Positions 7,220 to 7,479 of a stretch of 7,479 nt of DNA are shown here, in pieces. Each line of letters opens with the position of its first letter. The stretch's first letter is position 1. The translations under genes were made by a program, and so were the position numbers. Source of the stretch: Ardenticatenales bacterium (lineage in GTDB: Bacteria > Chloroflexota > Anaerolineae > Promineifilales > UBA4811); assembly GCA_013139935.1 (NCBI GenBank), contig WSZX01000260.1, forward strand, positions 1 to 7,479, written 5' to 3'. The notes below the pieces were generated by a model. It ran no database searches. It was not told the DNA's origin and saw only the letters and a list, made by a program, of their open reading frames with translations.

Positions 7220-7264
7220 TAGTACTCTGGGGGTGATGTGGAAAATGGGCCTGCCAGCTCGAAA

Positions 7265-7290
7265 GCCGGTTGAGTGAAGGTCAACCCGGC
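7265..7290. other. Stem-loop of unknown role
   Basis: GCCGGTTGA at 7265-7273 pairs with TCAACCCGGC at 7281-7290, a 9-bp stem with one bulged C and a 7-nt loop. On the minus strand it is followed by only a short TTT, so it is at best a weak terminator for something upstream of the subtilase promoter. No T-tract follows on the plus strand. Confidence 0.4.
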
Positions 7291-7353
7291 TAGATCGTCG
7301 CGAACGGTGTCGTCCAGCAGGCCCGGATCTGGGTTATTCTTGAGCCTTGCGCA

Positions 7354-7464
7354 CTAGCCGGCGTCGCGCAGCTTGCCCCGGAACATGGTGCGGCTGGGTG
7401 GGAGAAACGCAAAAGGGAATCCTTTGAGAGCAAATTCGACCGGGCAGGAGGATAGGTCCTCACG
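7354..7464 (-). pseudogene. Possible transposase remnant (IS91-like Y2 type), very tentative
   Basis: Between in-frame stops (TGA at 7467-7465 and TAG at 7356-7354) the minus strand encodes a 36-residue stretch ending in the segment SRTMFRGKLRDA. This recalls the (V/M)-F-R-(G/A)-K-(F/L)-R-D-A segment of IS91-type transposases as I remember them. The frame stays open past the TAG until a TGA at 7218-7216, without further recognisable motifs. There is no start codon with an RBS and no conserved catalytic Tyr pair in view. It could equally be a chance frame or the edge of an unrelated gene truncated by the window. Confidence 0.2.
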
Positions 7465-7479
7465 TCATCAATGTGGGGG

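Larger units (their letters stand above)
7107..7479. other. Region upstream of the subtilase, no intact gene
   Basis: This stretch of about 370 bp holds the subtilase RBS, a likely promoter, a short direct repeat, a hairpin at 7265-7290, and a stop-interrupted reading frame on the minus strand. No full-length gene is visible. Positions 7107-7190 are the predicted leader of the subtilase mRNA. Beyond 7220 the sequence returns to GC-rich and may be the decayed edge of another element. Confidence 0.6.

Overview
The window is a GC-rich bacterial segment with three recognisable protein-coding regions and a poorly defined right edge. Three features together suggest a member of the Chloroflexota, such as an Anaerolineae or Caldilineae relative: a very long zinc-ribbon/cyclase/ATPase/TPR protein, a DUF92 membrane protein, and a subtilase ending in Trp-Gly-rich short repeats. 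This assignment is an inference from gene style; no marker gene is present.

Layout, left to right. (1) Positions 1-363, plus strand: the last 120 codons of a DUF92 (TMEM19/VTE6-type) integral membrane protein, cut by the window edge. (2) Positions 364-593: an intergenic region with a plausible sigma-70 promoter at 528-555. (3) Positions 594-4100, plus strand: a 1168-residue soluble adenylate-cyclase-like protein made of a zinc ribbon, a class III cyclase domain with all expected catalytic residues, a STAND/AAA-type ATPase with a winged-helix-like segment, and about eleven TPRs. (4) Positions 4101-4172: a short convergent intergenic region whose perfect 10-bp hairpin followed by seven T residues is an intrinsic terminator for the minus-strand gene. 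(5) Positions 4173-7106, minus strand: a secreted S8 subtilase with the order signal peptide, I9-like prodomain, eight-unit PQQ-type beta-propeller, catalytic domain, linker, and 24 tandem copies of the hexapeptide DGGLVW. (6) Positions 7107-7479: the subtilase RBS and a likely promoter, an 11-bp-spaced direct repeat, a hairpin, and a weak, stop-interrupted trace that may be transposase debris.

The two large genes converge and probably belong to separate transcription units. One is cytosolic signalling (cAMP production gated by an ATPase and protein-protein repeats); the other is an exported protease. Nothing in the sequence links them functionally.

The most notable signal is the subtilase tail. 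Twenty-four 18-bp units encode the same hexapeptide with a single amino-acid exception, although the DNA uses all four Val codons, all four Gly codons at one position, four Leu codons and both Asp codons. That is a clear signature of selection on the peptide. The only two cysteines of the predicted mature protein lie in or just after this array. I saw no CRISPR array, tRNA, rRNA, intact insertion sequence, phage gene or recognisable defence system.
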